The translations under genes were made by a program, and so were the position numbers. A stretch of DNA of 64,000 nucleotides from Paraburkholderia terricola (lineage in GTDB: Bacteria; Pseudomonadota; Gammaproteobacteria; Burkholderiales; Burkholderiaceae), in NCBI RefSeq assembly GCF_900142195.1, contig NZ_FRAB01000012.1:1-64000 (forward strand), written 5' to 3'. Below the pieces are notes generated by a model, which saw nothing but the letters and a program-made list of their open reading frames with translations, was not told the DNA's origin and ran no database searches. Below, in pieces: positions 57,025 through 64,000 of this stretch (its first letter is position 1; each line of letters opens with the position of its first letter).

Positions 57025-58539
57025 TTAAACTGATTGCCGTAGTAGTTTGCGTTGCTTTTTTTCGACTGCAGCTTGCACTTCCGCATCGCGGTAATGATGC
57101 GTCGAAGGTACCCCGTGGTCCGAATGGCTATGTTCGTCTCCCTTCAGCAGAGCAGCTTCATGCTCGACTGCCGCCGGTAAATAGAACGGCACATACAGGA
57201 TGTGTCGAGAATAACCTTCAATCAAAATCTTGGCCGCAACTGTCTCAAGAACCGCTTTGCTTAGGTTCGTTTCTATCCATTGATGGCTCATCTGAACCAT
57301 TTTTCCCGTACTTTTCTTCGGCTCCGCCTTGCCCTCGAGAACATCCGGCGGTGGAGCTTGAGTCCGGGGCCGATTACGCCCGCCGCCCGGCTTGCCGCCG
57401 GCGGGCGGCGACACAGCAGCGGTCTGCTGGTCATCCGCAGGCGGTTCAAGGAGTTCATCAGCAGACGGGCGCACTGCATCCTTGATGCGTGACGCCAGGC
57501 CAAGCTTCGGCGACATATTCCGCTTTCCTTCCGGGTCCTTCATCGGCTTGTCGACCTTCGACGACTTCGCCTCCACGATAGCAAACGGCTTTCCTTCGTT
57601 CGTTCCGGGGTTCGCGCGCCATACACCGTCAATACCGTGACCTCGTGGCCGCAAATCGAACAGCTTGTTCAGCTTGCCGTGGTCATTCAGTTTCCCCGGC
57701 ACATCGGCGCCCGGCTCATGCGACCATTTGCCAAGCAGCCCCTGGTCATGCGCTTCCCATCCCTTTCCCCATCCCAGAGTCTCATAGCAATAATAGTCAG
57801 CAATATGCTCGCCGAGGACGCCGGTGACTCCGTTTGTGATGTCGGCCACCGCGAGCTTTGCGTTCACCACACCCGGACTCGACGATGCCGATGGCCGGTT
57901 ATGCCCCTCTTCAGCCTCGACCCCCACTTTCCCCGGCTTGTCAGTTTCCTTGCGACGCTCGAGCGTCGTCTGCGCCGACGAGTTCGGCTGCTTCTTCTTC
58001 CAATGAAGGAGCTTGCGCTCGAGGAACTGCGTCAGCCAGTACGGCAGGTTGGTTTCCACCCATACGAGCGCCTGCCTGAACGTAGCCTGCGCCGCGACCG
58101 GCATCTCCCTGAACAACCAGGATTTCTCGATGTGCTCACGCGCACCGGTCAGCACGGTCTTCAGGCCCGACGCGTCGAACAGCTTGTCGACCAGTTCTTC
58201 CGGGCTCGTGTGAACGCCCGCGCGCTGCAGCACCAGCCGGAGGATATCGAAGAGCAGCGGTCCGTAGATGTCGGACTTGTGATTGACGAGGCGGAACGTG
58301 CGCTTCACGCCGGCGCCGACCACCGGCACCCATCCGACCACGGCAAACACGAGGTCGATGCCCGCCTCGACCTTGACCATCTCGTCGGTGCTGTCGCGAC
58401 TGTTCCACACTGTCCAGACACTCTCGCTCGTGTCGTACACGTTCTGTGCGACGTAGAAGAGCGGAAACGCATTCGAAGCCATCGACAGGCCAATCTGCTC
58501 GACCGCGTCCTCGATCGCCTGTTGGTCGTTATCGCTCAT
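57025..58539 (-). CDS. T6SS nuclease effector, PoNe-type PD-(D/E)XK domain
   Basis: 504 residues. The N-terminal 190 residues hold a hydrophobic segment (LVFAVVGWVPVVGAGVKRTF), typical of T6SS effectors that enter cells. The C-terminal domain holds GHGIDGVW (Asp304), VEAKSS (Glu323, Lys325) and QMSHQWIETNLSKAV (416-430); D...ExK then Q-S-W is the PoNe pattern of a DNase. Between Lys325 and Gln416 lies an insertion of about 85 residues, rich in Pro, Gly and charge (SPPAGGKPGGGRNRPRTQ). The start codon overlaps the vgrG stop by 4 bases (ATGA). The cognate immunity gene follows directly. Confidence 0.85.
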   Translation of the reverse strand: MSDNDQQAIEDAVEQIGLSMASNAFPLFYVAQNVYDTSESVWTVWNSRDSTDEMVKVEAGIDLVFAVVGWVPVVGAGVKRTFRLVNHKSDIYGPLLFDILRLVLQRAGVHTSPEELVDKLFDASGLKTVLTGAREHIEKSWLFREMPVAAQATFRQALVWVETNLPYWLTQFLERKLLHWKKKQPNSSAQTTLERRKETDKPGKVGVEAEEGHNRPSASSSPGVVNAKLAVADITNGVTGVLGEHIADYYCYETLGWGKGWEAHDQGLLGKWSHEPGADVPGKLNDHGKLNKLFDLRPRGHGIDGVWRANPGTNEGKPFAIVEAKSSKVDKPMKDPEGKRNMSPKLGLASRIKDAVRPSADELLEPPADDQQTAAVSPPAGGKPGGGRNRPRTQAPPPDVLEGKAEPKKSTGKMVQMSHQWIETNLSKAVLETVAAKILIEGYSRHILYVPFYLPAAVEHEAALLKGDEHSHSDHGVPSTHHYRDAEVQAAVEKKQRKLLRQSV

Positions 58540-61394
58540 TGCACGTCCGGCCGGCCAGAGAAACGGTTAAAAAGACTTGCGAGATTCTCGTGAGTGATTC
58601 CGTCATGGCCCGCTGCGTGGAGTTCCTTCAGAACGTCGTCCGGCGCAAGCTCCGTTGCCGCCGGAAGCGGTGCCCGGGTGAAGGGACGCGCATCCTCACC
58701 GAAGAATGCCTTCACGGGGCCCGGCGGTACATCGTGCAGCACTGCATAGCCATTCGCATCGAGCTTGCCGGACATCACCCCACCGTTTTCGAACATCACC
58801 TTGTACGGCGCATTCGGTACGGGTTTCAGCGAATCGTCGGCGAGATTCAGTTCAAGCCTGTTGTGCAAGTCCCCCTTCGGCAGCACAGGCATGTCGTAAT
58901 TGCCCTGCGTCGGACCATTGAACGAATGCTGGCTACCCTTGATGTCAATCTTTCCGGGGGCGTGAATTTCGATGTTTCCGCCCGAGATGCGGATGTAAGC
59001 GCCGCCCGAAGTCAGCAGGATGTCCTGCTTCGCCGCCATTTCGATTTTTTCGGTCGCGGACAACAGCTTGACCGTCTTCTGCGCGGTCAACTCGACATTG
59101 TCGGTATGGGCCCGAATCTCGACCTTGCCCTTCGCGGCAAAGAGCTTCATCCCAGCATGCTGTGCAAAAAGACTGATGCGCTCGGCAACGCTCGCGATAA
59201 GCGACTTGCCGGTCGCAATATGAGCGCTCTGGCCGCTCACGATATTCAGTTGTTCGTCGGCGGCGATGTGGGCGGTTTGCTGCGTCGACAGGGCGATGCC
59301 GGCCGGGCTGGCGAACAGCATGACAGGTTGCCTGAACGCATTCGCATTGCCGGTGCCGCCGCCTGCCGTCCGGCCGCCCGATGTCGCGCCCGACACGCTG
59401 TCCTGCGTGGCTTCGGTAAATGCCTTCAGCGCGTCGCGCCCATCCTTCAGGCTCGCGGCCTGATGGGTGGTGCTTGCATCCGACAATGCTTCGAGCACGC
59501 TTTCCGCGTTAACCAACTGCTGTTGCGCCTGCCGCGCTTCAAGCTGCTGAACCGCGCTCCCCGTGCCGGGGTGCGTCGAGACATACAGCCCTTTTGCTGC
59601 CCGAATGGCGCCGTAGGCGTCGGACTTCAGGTCGAAGCCGCTGCCGAGATAGCCGCCCCGCGTATTGCCGGTCTGCTCGATGAGATAGCCCAGATGCAGG
59701 TGTGCGTTGGTGCTCGACGAATATAGGCGGACGCGATTCTGGCCGGTCGCGTCATCCATGACCATCTCGTTGTAACCGCTACCCTGGTATTCTTTCGACC
59801 GGTAGCCTGAGAGCAGTCCGTTCGAGTGCCATTGCGGCCTGGTCGCACCGTTGTACACGCGTCCTGTCACAATCGGGCGGTCGCAGTCGCCCCCGACCCA
59901 GTCGATCACGACCTCCTCGCCAATGCGCGGAATGTGGACGGCACCATATCCGCCACCGGTGTCCGAATAGGCCGCCCGCACCCAGCAAGATGCTTTCTCA
60001 TCGCCATCGTTCAGGCGGTCCCAGTGCATTCGCACCTTGATACGATTCAACGAGTCGGTATAAACCTCCTCGTTCGCTGGCCCGACCACGGTTGCCGTCT
60101 GCAGATACATAGCCGGCTTACGGTGTTCGAGGGGACTGTGAAACGGCACGGCGCGGCGTTGGGCTTCGATTTCGACCAGGAAGAATCCCTCGCTGCCGTC
60201 CGCATGAGGCACGAGACGCGAATCCGTCGTCGCGGCCTTGACGGCCCGCTTCGTCTCAAGCTCCCGCTTCAGGCTATGCGGGGAATCCGGCGTTTGGCTG
60301 GACACCGGCAAGTTGTTCTCGATGAACCACGCGGTCTCGATAACGACGAACTGCCGGTCCTGCTCGCTATCCCGGTCGTGTTCCGGATGGTCGGTCAGTT
60401 CGAACCAGCGGCCGGCATCCGCCCGCCGCAACCCACCGACGCCGTAAAAACGCTTTGCCCGCGATTCCCATTCCTCCATGCGGATTTTGGAGAGCTGGTC
60501 GCCACGCTGCTGCTCACCGTAGGTATACGCGCCCGTGTATTCGTATACTTCGGCCTGCTGCGGCAGGTTGCCCTGATTGTCCAGCGTGGGAACACTCGTA
60601 CCTTTCGGGTTCCCGGAGGTCGGCGGTGACCTGTAATCGAACGTACGAGTCGTCAGCGTCGTACTCTGCAGAGCGCGCGTGCCGCTCCACTGCACCAACG
60701 CGTCCGCCTCGCCGCCTGTGCCGGCCCGATAAAACGGCACGCTCTGCGGTGATAACGCCGGCAACGAAAACACTCGATCGGTGATAACAAGCATGTGCGA
60801 CTTGCCGTCCGCCGCCTGCTCGAAATATCCGTACAGGCCCTCGGACTCCATCAGGCGATGAACGAAGTTCCAGTCGTCTTCATACTGGACACAGAACGAG
60901 CGCGAAGGAAGCTGCGTTTGCAGGTCGAAGCGGAATGCGCCTTGTGCCTGCGGATGGCCGTTGAATACTTCGATCAGAATGTCTTCAGCGGTCTTTTCCT
61001 GAAATATGCGTGCGTCCTTCCGGAATCGCAGCAAATGCAACCACGAAGAGAAAACCAGTTGGTAGCCGACAAGGCCGCCGTCAGACCCAAGCCGCCGTGC
61101 GGTATGCACATAACCGTGGTGAGGCAGATAAGTCTTGTCGGTCTGTTGAATCCAGAGCGTGACAGACTGGGCAATGAGCGTTTTCAGTTCAAGCGAATCG
61201 CGCAATGAGACCACATCGACCATAAATTCAAAGTTTCGGCCGATACGCGACTTGCCAATAACCCGTTGAGGCACCAGAACGTCGGCGCCAAGGGGCGTGT
61301 CCAGCCTCAGCAGCCTTTCGGTTTGATTGATGCCCGCGTTGATTGCCGCAGCAAGGTCCTGCGCACCCATCTTTCTGGTCTCCGGAAAGTTCAA
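58536..61394 (-). CDS. vgrG: Type VI secretion spike protein VgrG with transthyretin-like C-terminus
   Basis: 952 residues. About 30-440 is the gp27-like base (VGYQLVFSSWLHLLRFRKDA, FCVQYEDDWNFVHRLMESEGLYGYFE), 450-570 the gp5-like OB fold (CWVRAAYSDTGGGYGAVHIP, GDCDRPIVTGRVYNG), 690-825 the DUF2345 beta-helix (IEMAAKQDILLTSGGAYI), and 830-925 a transthyretin-like domain (NLADDSLKPVPNAPYKV, DANGYAVLHDVPPGPVKAFF) that typically loads an effector. It forms the membrane-piercing tip of the T6SS. First gene of the operon with effector and immunity. Confidence 0.92.
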   Translation of the reverse strand: MNFPETRKMGAQDLAAAINAGINQTERLLRLDTPLGADVLVPQRVIGKSRIGRNFEFMVDVVSLRDSLELKTLIAQSVTLWIQQTDKTYLPHHGYVHTARRLGSDGGLVGYQLVFSSWLHLLRFRKDARIFQEKTAEDILIEVFNGHPQAQGAFRFDLQTQLPSRSFCVQYEDDWNFVHRLMESEGLYGYFEQAADGKSHMLVITDRVFSLPALSPQSVPFYRAGTGGEADALVQWSGTRALQSTTLTTRTFDYRSPPTSGNPKGTSVPTLDNQGNLPQQAEVYEYTGAYTYGEQQRGDQLSKIRMEEWESRAKRFYGVGGLRRADAGRWFELTDHPEHDRDSEQDRQFVVIETAWFIENNLPVSSQTPDSPHSLKRELETKRAVKAATTDSRLVPHADGSEGFFLVEIEAQRRAVPFHSPLEHRKPAMYLQTATVVGPANEEVYTDSLNRIKVRMHWDRLNDGDEKASCWVRAAYSDTGGGYGAVHIPRIGEEVVIDWVGGDCDRPIVTGRVYNGATRPQWHSNGLLSGYRSKEYQGSGYNEMVMDDATGQNRVRLYSSSTNAHLHLGYLIEQTGNTRGGYLGSGFDLKSDAYGAIRAAKGLYVSTHPGTGSAVQQLEARQAQQQLVNAESVLEALSDASTTHQAASLKDGRDALKAFTEATQDSVSGATSGGRTAGGGTGNANAFRQPVMLFASPAGIALSTQQTAHIAADEQLNIVSGQSAHIATGKSLIASVAERISLFAQHAGMKLFAAKGKVEIRAHTDNVELTAQKTVKLLSATEKIEMAAKQDILLTSGGAYIRISGGNIEIHAPGKIDIKGSQHSFNGPTQGNYDMPVLPKGDLHNRLELNLADDSLKPVPNAPYKVMFENGGVMSGKLDANGYAVLHDVPPGPVKAFFGEDARPFTRAPLPAATELAPDDVLKELHAAGHDGITHENLASLFNRFSGRPDVQ

Positions 61395-61753
61395 ATCTCG
61401 AAGCGTCCGAAATCATATGATGAACGCGAATATCGCACAATACTGCGTGCGCGCCGCGCTTCGAATGGCACGTGAATTACATATTCCAACCAATATTCAT
61501 TGCTCTATCGGTAGCTTCCAGAAATACCGTTTCACGAACGTGACGCCCACTAAATTACATATGTATTCATGCAATCAGCACCTTCAGATTGTTAAATATT
61601 GCAATTCAAGGCTCCGCTTCTCGTTATCGCTTCATACTGCCTTCGTTTCCGGTTTGGCATTAGCCAAAGGCTGCACAAATTGAAAACGGAAACAGCGGAC
61701 ACGGATTTCAAGGACCAGCACGGGAATCAATCGAATTTTGCCGTTTATACAAA
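61395..61753. other. AT-rich divergent gap upstream of vgrG
   Basis: About 359 bp of noticeably AT-rich sequence between the divergent vgrG and the small gene at 61754, for example AATTACATATTCCAACC and GTTAAATATTGCAATTC. No gene is supported. It should hold the promoters of both. The composition is unlike the chromosomal flanks. Confidence 0.6.
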
Positions 61754-62212
61754 ATGAATAGAAAGAGAAAGGGAATTCGTTGCGCGTCCAATAGGACATC
61801 CGCAAAGGCCACGCTTTTACCCGCGACGCTGGAGTCCGTCCGTTCGGTTTCGCTACGCAATCACCTGGCGCTCGCGGCATTGCGTGCAGGCGACGGAAAC
61901 GGACACCTGCTCAGCGACCTGATACACGTGCTGTACATGGCCTGGTACCTACGGGAGGCCGGCTTCGGAACCGCCGACCACGCACTGTTTCACGAAGCTG
62001 CCGAGGCGCTTGAGCGCAGCGCGGCACGAGCGACAGCAGCCGATGTCTGGCAGGTTAGCCCGGACGATGCGGCAAGTCTGGAACGGCTGCTGGCGCTCCA
62101 TGACCAGCAGTTGGCGAGTACGCCTGTCGGCGTCATGCTCGGGGCACAAAGGCGGCTATTGCGATTCGCAACGAGTGACCGGAAAACGCCTTGGCACGAC
62201 GCGGGGCCGTGA
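61754..62212 (+). CDS. Hypothetical helical protein of the island
   Basis: 152 residues. SLRNHLALAALRAGDGNGHLL and IHVLYMAWYLREAGFGTADH with LERSAARATAADVWQVS are helix-rich. I recognise a similar layout in small proteins annotated as hypothetical in Burkholderia plasmids and islands, without a known function. No signal peptide, no helix-turn-helix I can defend. The start is uncertain; no clear ribosome-binding site precedes the ATG. It lies near the right end of the island, on the strand opposite to vgrG. Confidence 0.55.
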   Translation: MNRKRKGIRCASNRTSAKATLLPATLESVRSVSLRNHLALAALRAGDGNGHLLSDLIHVLYMAWYLREAGFGTADHALFHEAAEALERSAARATAADVWQVSPDDAASLERLLALHDQQLASTPVGVMLGAQRRLLRFATSDRKTPWHDAGP

Positions 62213-62455
62213 CCAGCGAGGACGATCCCGTAGCGCTCACGCGCGGCTGTGGACAAACGCTGCGGACACCGCGCGCGAAGTCCGACGAACTGACATCACT
62301 ACAGCCGACGAAGACACCTAATCAAATCGAGGCGGCGCTAGAGCCGTCCCTGAAACCGATTGTAAAACCAGGCGCAACGGCTACCCGAAGCTGCTATCTT
62401 GAGAACGATGGTAGCCGCGAAGCCAAGCCGGACAAGGGTCACCGGCCATCTGCCG
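62213..62455. other. Right end of the island
   Basis: About 243 bp before the right repeat. A GTG-start open frame (about 85 codons, ending inside the repeat) overlaps the stop of the gene before it, but it has no recognisable motif and the evidence for translation is weak. No integrase or promoter is visible. Confidence 0.35.
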
Positions 62456-62492
62456 CGAGTCCCTGATTCGCCACCAGTTGCAAGAAAAAGCC
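62456..62492. repeat. Right attachment repeat (attR-like) of the island
   Basis: 37 bp identical to 54143-54179, again from CGAGTCCCTGATTCGCC to AGAAAAAGCC. The tRNA body is not repeated; only its 3' end is. Confidence 0.95.
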
Positions 62493-62518
62493 GCTGATCC
62501 GCAAGGTTCAGCGGCTTT
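62487..62518 (+). terminator. Terminator at the right repeat (probable original tRNA-Met terminator)
   Basis: AAAGCCGCTGA and TCAGCGGCTTT form a perfect 11-bp stem around a 10-base loop. Its left arm starts inside the right repeat, as for the hairpin beside the tRNA. It was probably the native terminator of tRNA-Met before the island inserted. Confidence 0.7.
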
Positions 62519-62561
62519 CCTGTTTTGGCCTTCCAAACAGCAACTTCAAGGAGGTTTCTTG

Positions 62562-62912
62562 ATGACGTTCCGCACTGCCGCGCTTGCCGCGGCCACCGCT
62601 TCCATCGCGCTCGCAGGCAGTGCTTGCGCGCTTACGGCTCACGCGCAGACGCCGTCCGACAGCCAATGGCGTCCGAGTTCGATGACACTCCCCACCTTGC
62701 TGCAGAACGGCTACCGCATCGTTGCGGTCGTCAACGGCGCGCAAGGCGCTGCCGGTCCGGCCGATACGATCTTCGTTCAGCGCGACCAGAGCGCCTTCAA
62801 ATGTATCGACTCACAGCAGCCGGACGCCAAGGCGAAACCGTCGACACCGCCGCCAGGGTGCTTCGAACTGGTGCCGCCGTCGGGAGCGGCCGCTGCTTCC
62901 GAAGCAAAGTAA
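62562..62912 (+). CDS. Small secreted protein of unknown function
   Basis: 116 residues. MTFRTAALAAATASIALAGS with ACALTAHAQ is a signal peptide with an AHA-Q cleavage site. The mature part (about 87 residues) includes MTLPTLLQNGYRIVAVVNG and ends in a Pro/Ala/Ser-rich tail; two Cys (FKCIDS and GCFELV) may form a disulfide. AAGGAGG lies 7 bases before the ATG. Not recognised beyond that. It is the first chromosomal gene after the island. Confidence 0.7.
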   Translation: MTFRTAALAAATASIALAGSACALTAHAQTPSDSQWRPSSMTLPTLLQNGYRIVAVVNGAQGAAGPADTIFVQRDQSAFKCIDSQQPDAKAKPSTPPPGCFELVPPSGAAAASEAK

Positions 62913-62993
62913 GCGCGTCAGCGTGAGCGGCGCAAGAGCGGTTGCGCGCTCAACCCACGCTCGCGCTCCGCTCAACCTTCCGCAAGCCGAGAC

Positions 62994-63707
62994 TCACGCC
63001 TCGATCCGCCCGCGCGTCACGCCGAGCAAACCCGCCATCGCCTCGCGCGCCGCGGCGGCGTCGCGATCGCGAATGGCCTCGAACACCGCCGTATGTTCAC
63101 TCAGCGACGCATTGAACACCTCCGCGCGCTTGGCATTAAGGCGTAACTGCGCTTCGAGCGTGCGCTCGATCAGCGTGCCGAGCGGGATCAGCAATTCGTT
63201 GCTGCACGCGATCAGCACGCTCAAATGAAATTGCAGATCGGCACGCACCCATTCGTCGACGTTGCGCGCCGCCACCATCGCCGCATGAGCCGCCGCGAGC
63301 GCATTGAAAGCCTCGTCAGTGCGCGACGCCGCCGCGAGAGCCGCCGCATACGGCTCGATCATCTCGCGCATCTCCTGCAATTTGAGCGCGAACGCAACGG
63401 GCTCGGCGACTCGCGAGTACCAGTCGAGCACATCGACGTCGAGCAGATTCCACGCGTGCTTCGGCCGCACGCGCGTGCCGACCCGCGGACGCGATTCGAT
63501 CAGTCCTTTCGAGGTCAGCGTGCGCAGCGCCTCGCGCAACACCGTGCGGCTCACGCCGAAGGTGTCCATCAATTCCGCTTCGCGCGGCAGGATCGAATCG
63601 GGCGCGTAGTCGCCGCGCAAAATCGCGGTCGCCAGCATATGGGCAACGCGCCCATGCAGATCGTGCTGAATAGGTTTCTCCAAACGGCCTTGCGGCTCTA
63701 TCGACAT
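62994..63707 (-). CDS. dgoR: GntR/FadR-family repressor of galactonate catabolism
   Basis: 237 residues. The N-terminal winged helix is [20 protein letters not shown], then [28 protein letters not shown]. The FCD ligand domain follows ([33 protein letters not shown]). Divergent from dgoD across 195 bp with a perfect palindrome, which fits DgoR, the D-galactonate-responsive repressor. Other GntR regulators of sugar acids look alike; the neighbour makes this one likely. Confidence 0.82.
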   Translation of the reverse strand: MSIEPQGRLEKPIQHDLHGRVAHMLATAILRGDYAPDSILPREAELMDTFGVSRTVLREALRTLTSKGLIESRPRVGTRVRPKHAWNLLDVDVLDWYSRVAEPVAFALKLQEMREMIEPYAAALAAASRTDEAFNALAAAHAAMVAARNVDEWVRADLQFHLSVLIACSNELLIPLGTLIERTLEAQLRLNAKRAEVFNASLSEHTAVFEAIRDRDAAAAREAMAGLLGVTRGRIEA

Positions 63708-63809
63708 CGGCAGGCGGAGCGTTCGAGATCAGCCGGCACTTCGAGGCTCACCAGCACTGCTTCGGCCCGGTGCCCGCAACGACCAGCGCTTCGCCACTAT
63801 GTGGCAAAT

Positions 63810-63827
63810 AGTACTATTAATAGTACT
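63810..63827. promoter_or_regulatory. Palindromic operator between dgoR and dgoD
   Basis: AGTACTATTAATAGTACT is a perfect 18-bp palindrome in the divergent region, the expected kind of site for a dimeric FadR-type regulator. Confidence 0.75.
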
Positions 63828-63902
63828 GAAGCGCGCTTTTGTTGTAGCATGTGGATCCCCCGAATCGTCAGCAGACGCGCAAGCCGCAAGGAGACGCACA
63901 CC

Positions 63903-64000
63903 ATGAAAATCACCAAGCTCGAAACCTTCATCGTTCCGCCGCGCTGGTGCTTCCTGAAGATCGAGACCGACGAAGGCATCGTCGGCTGGGGCGAGCCGGT
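63903..64000 (+). CDS. dgoD: D-galactonate dehydratase, N-terminal part
   Basis: The window ends after 32 residues. [20 protein letters not shown] then [13 protein letters not shown] matches the start of DgoD of the mandelate racemase/enolase superfamily, which dehydrates D-galactonate to 2-dehydro-3-deoxygalactonate. AAGGAG lies about 12 bases before the ATG. Divergent from dgoR. Confidence 0.85.
   Translation, partial: MKITKLETFIVPPRWCFLKIETDEGIVGWGEP

Noticed and set aside
62191..62466. Plus-strand open frame of 91 codons ending inside the right repeat
   Set aside because: It has no motif and its end depends on the attachment repeat; kept only as a remark for that interval.

Overview
The window looks like a piece of the main chromosome of a Paraburkholderia/Burkholderia species. 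It is GC-rich and densely coded. Its gene neighbourhoods are typical of Burkholderiales: a bpeR-bpeAB-oprB multidrug efflux locus, recA-recX-DUF2889-sucCD-terC-pilin-pglL, azlCD-pgk-pyk-fba-purC-purE-purK-tsaC, and dgoR/dgoD. Gene identities come from reading motifs and family resemblance; no database search was run.

Left part (1-23.5 kb). A cut formaldehyde/alcohol dehydrogenase and a xylulokinase are followed by an NCS2 purine permease and an RND efflux operon with a divergent TetR repressor and a clear operator palindrome. Next come an isochorismatase-fold hydrolase facing a GATase1/AraC regulator, a membrane-anchored CoxG-like protein, a DUF427 protein and a small secreted protein. An HtrA/MucD protease sits downstream of a two-component system; the gap between them holds TTAAG-N5-TTAAG boxes that probably tie the protease to that system. 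DacB (PBP4), a membrane fatty-acid hydroxylase and a GDSL lipoprotein complete this part.

Middle part (23.5-54 kb). This is mostly housekeeping: purine synthesis (purC, purE, purK), lower glycolysis (pgk, pyk, fba), branched-chain amino acid export and transamination (azlCD, ilvE), LPS core heptosyltransferase waaF, moaC, a BepA-like M48 protease, a PglL O-oligosaccharyltransferase beside a pilin with a Pro/Ala-rich disulfide-bounded loop, succinyl-CoA synthetase, recA/recX with an SOS box, and a TctDE-like two-component pair upstream of an MHS-family transporter. Several short repeats stand out: a 25-bp hairpin motif in the same orientation ahead of purE and ilvE, a 15-bp tandem array, a 40-bp duplication of the 3' end of the M48 gene, and a repeat carried inside two coding regions.

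Right part (54-64 kb). An island of about 8.3 kb is inserted at the 3' end of a tRNA-Met gene and bounded by 37-bp perfect direct repeats (54143-54179 and 62456-62492). It carries a type VI secretion cargo module: a VgrG with a C-terminal transthyretin-like tail, a nuclease effector of the PoNe (PD-(D/E)XK) type with an unusual low-complexity insertion in its catalytic domain, and a PoNi-type immunity protein with an extra C-terminal module. Around these lie remains of a phosphoesterase and an alpha/beta hydrolase, plus orphan small genes. No integrase was seen in it. After the right repeat come a secreted protein and the start of a D-galactonate catabolic locus (dgoR facing dgoD) with a perfect palindromic operator. 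The island is the most noteworthy system here.
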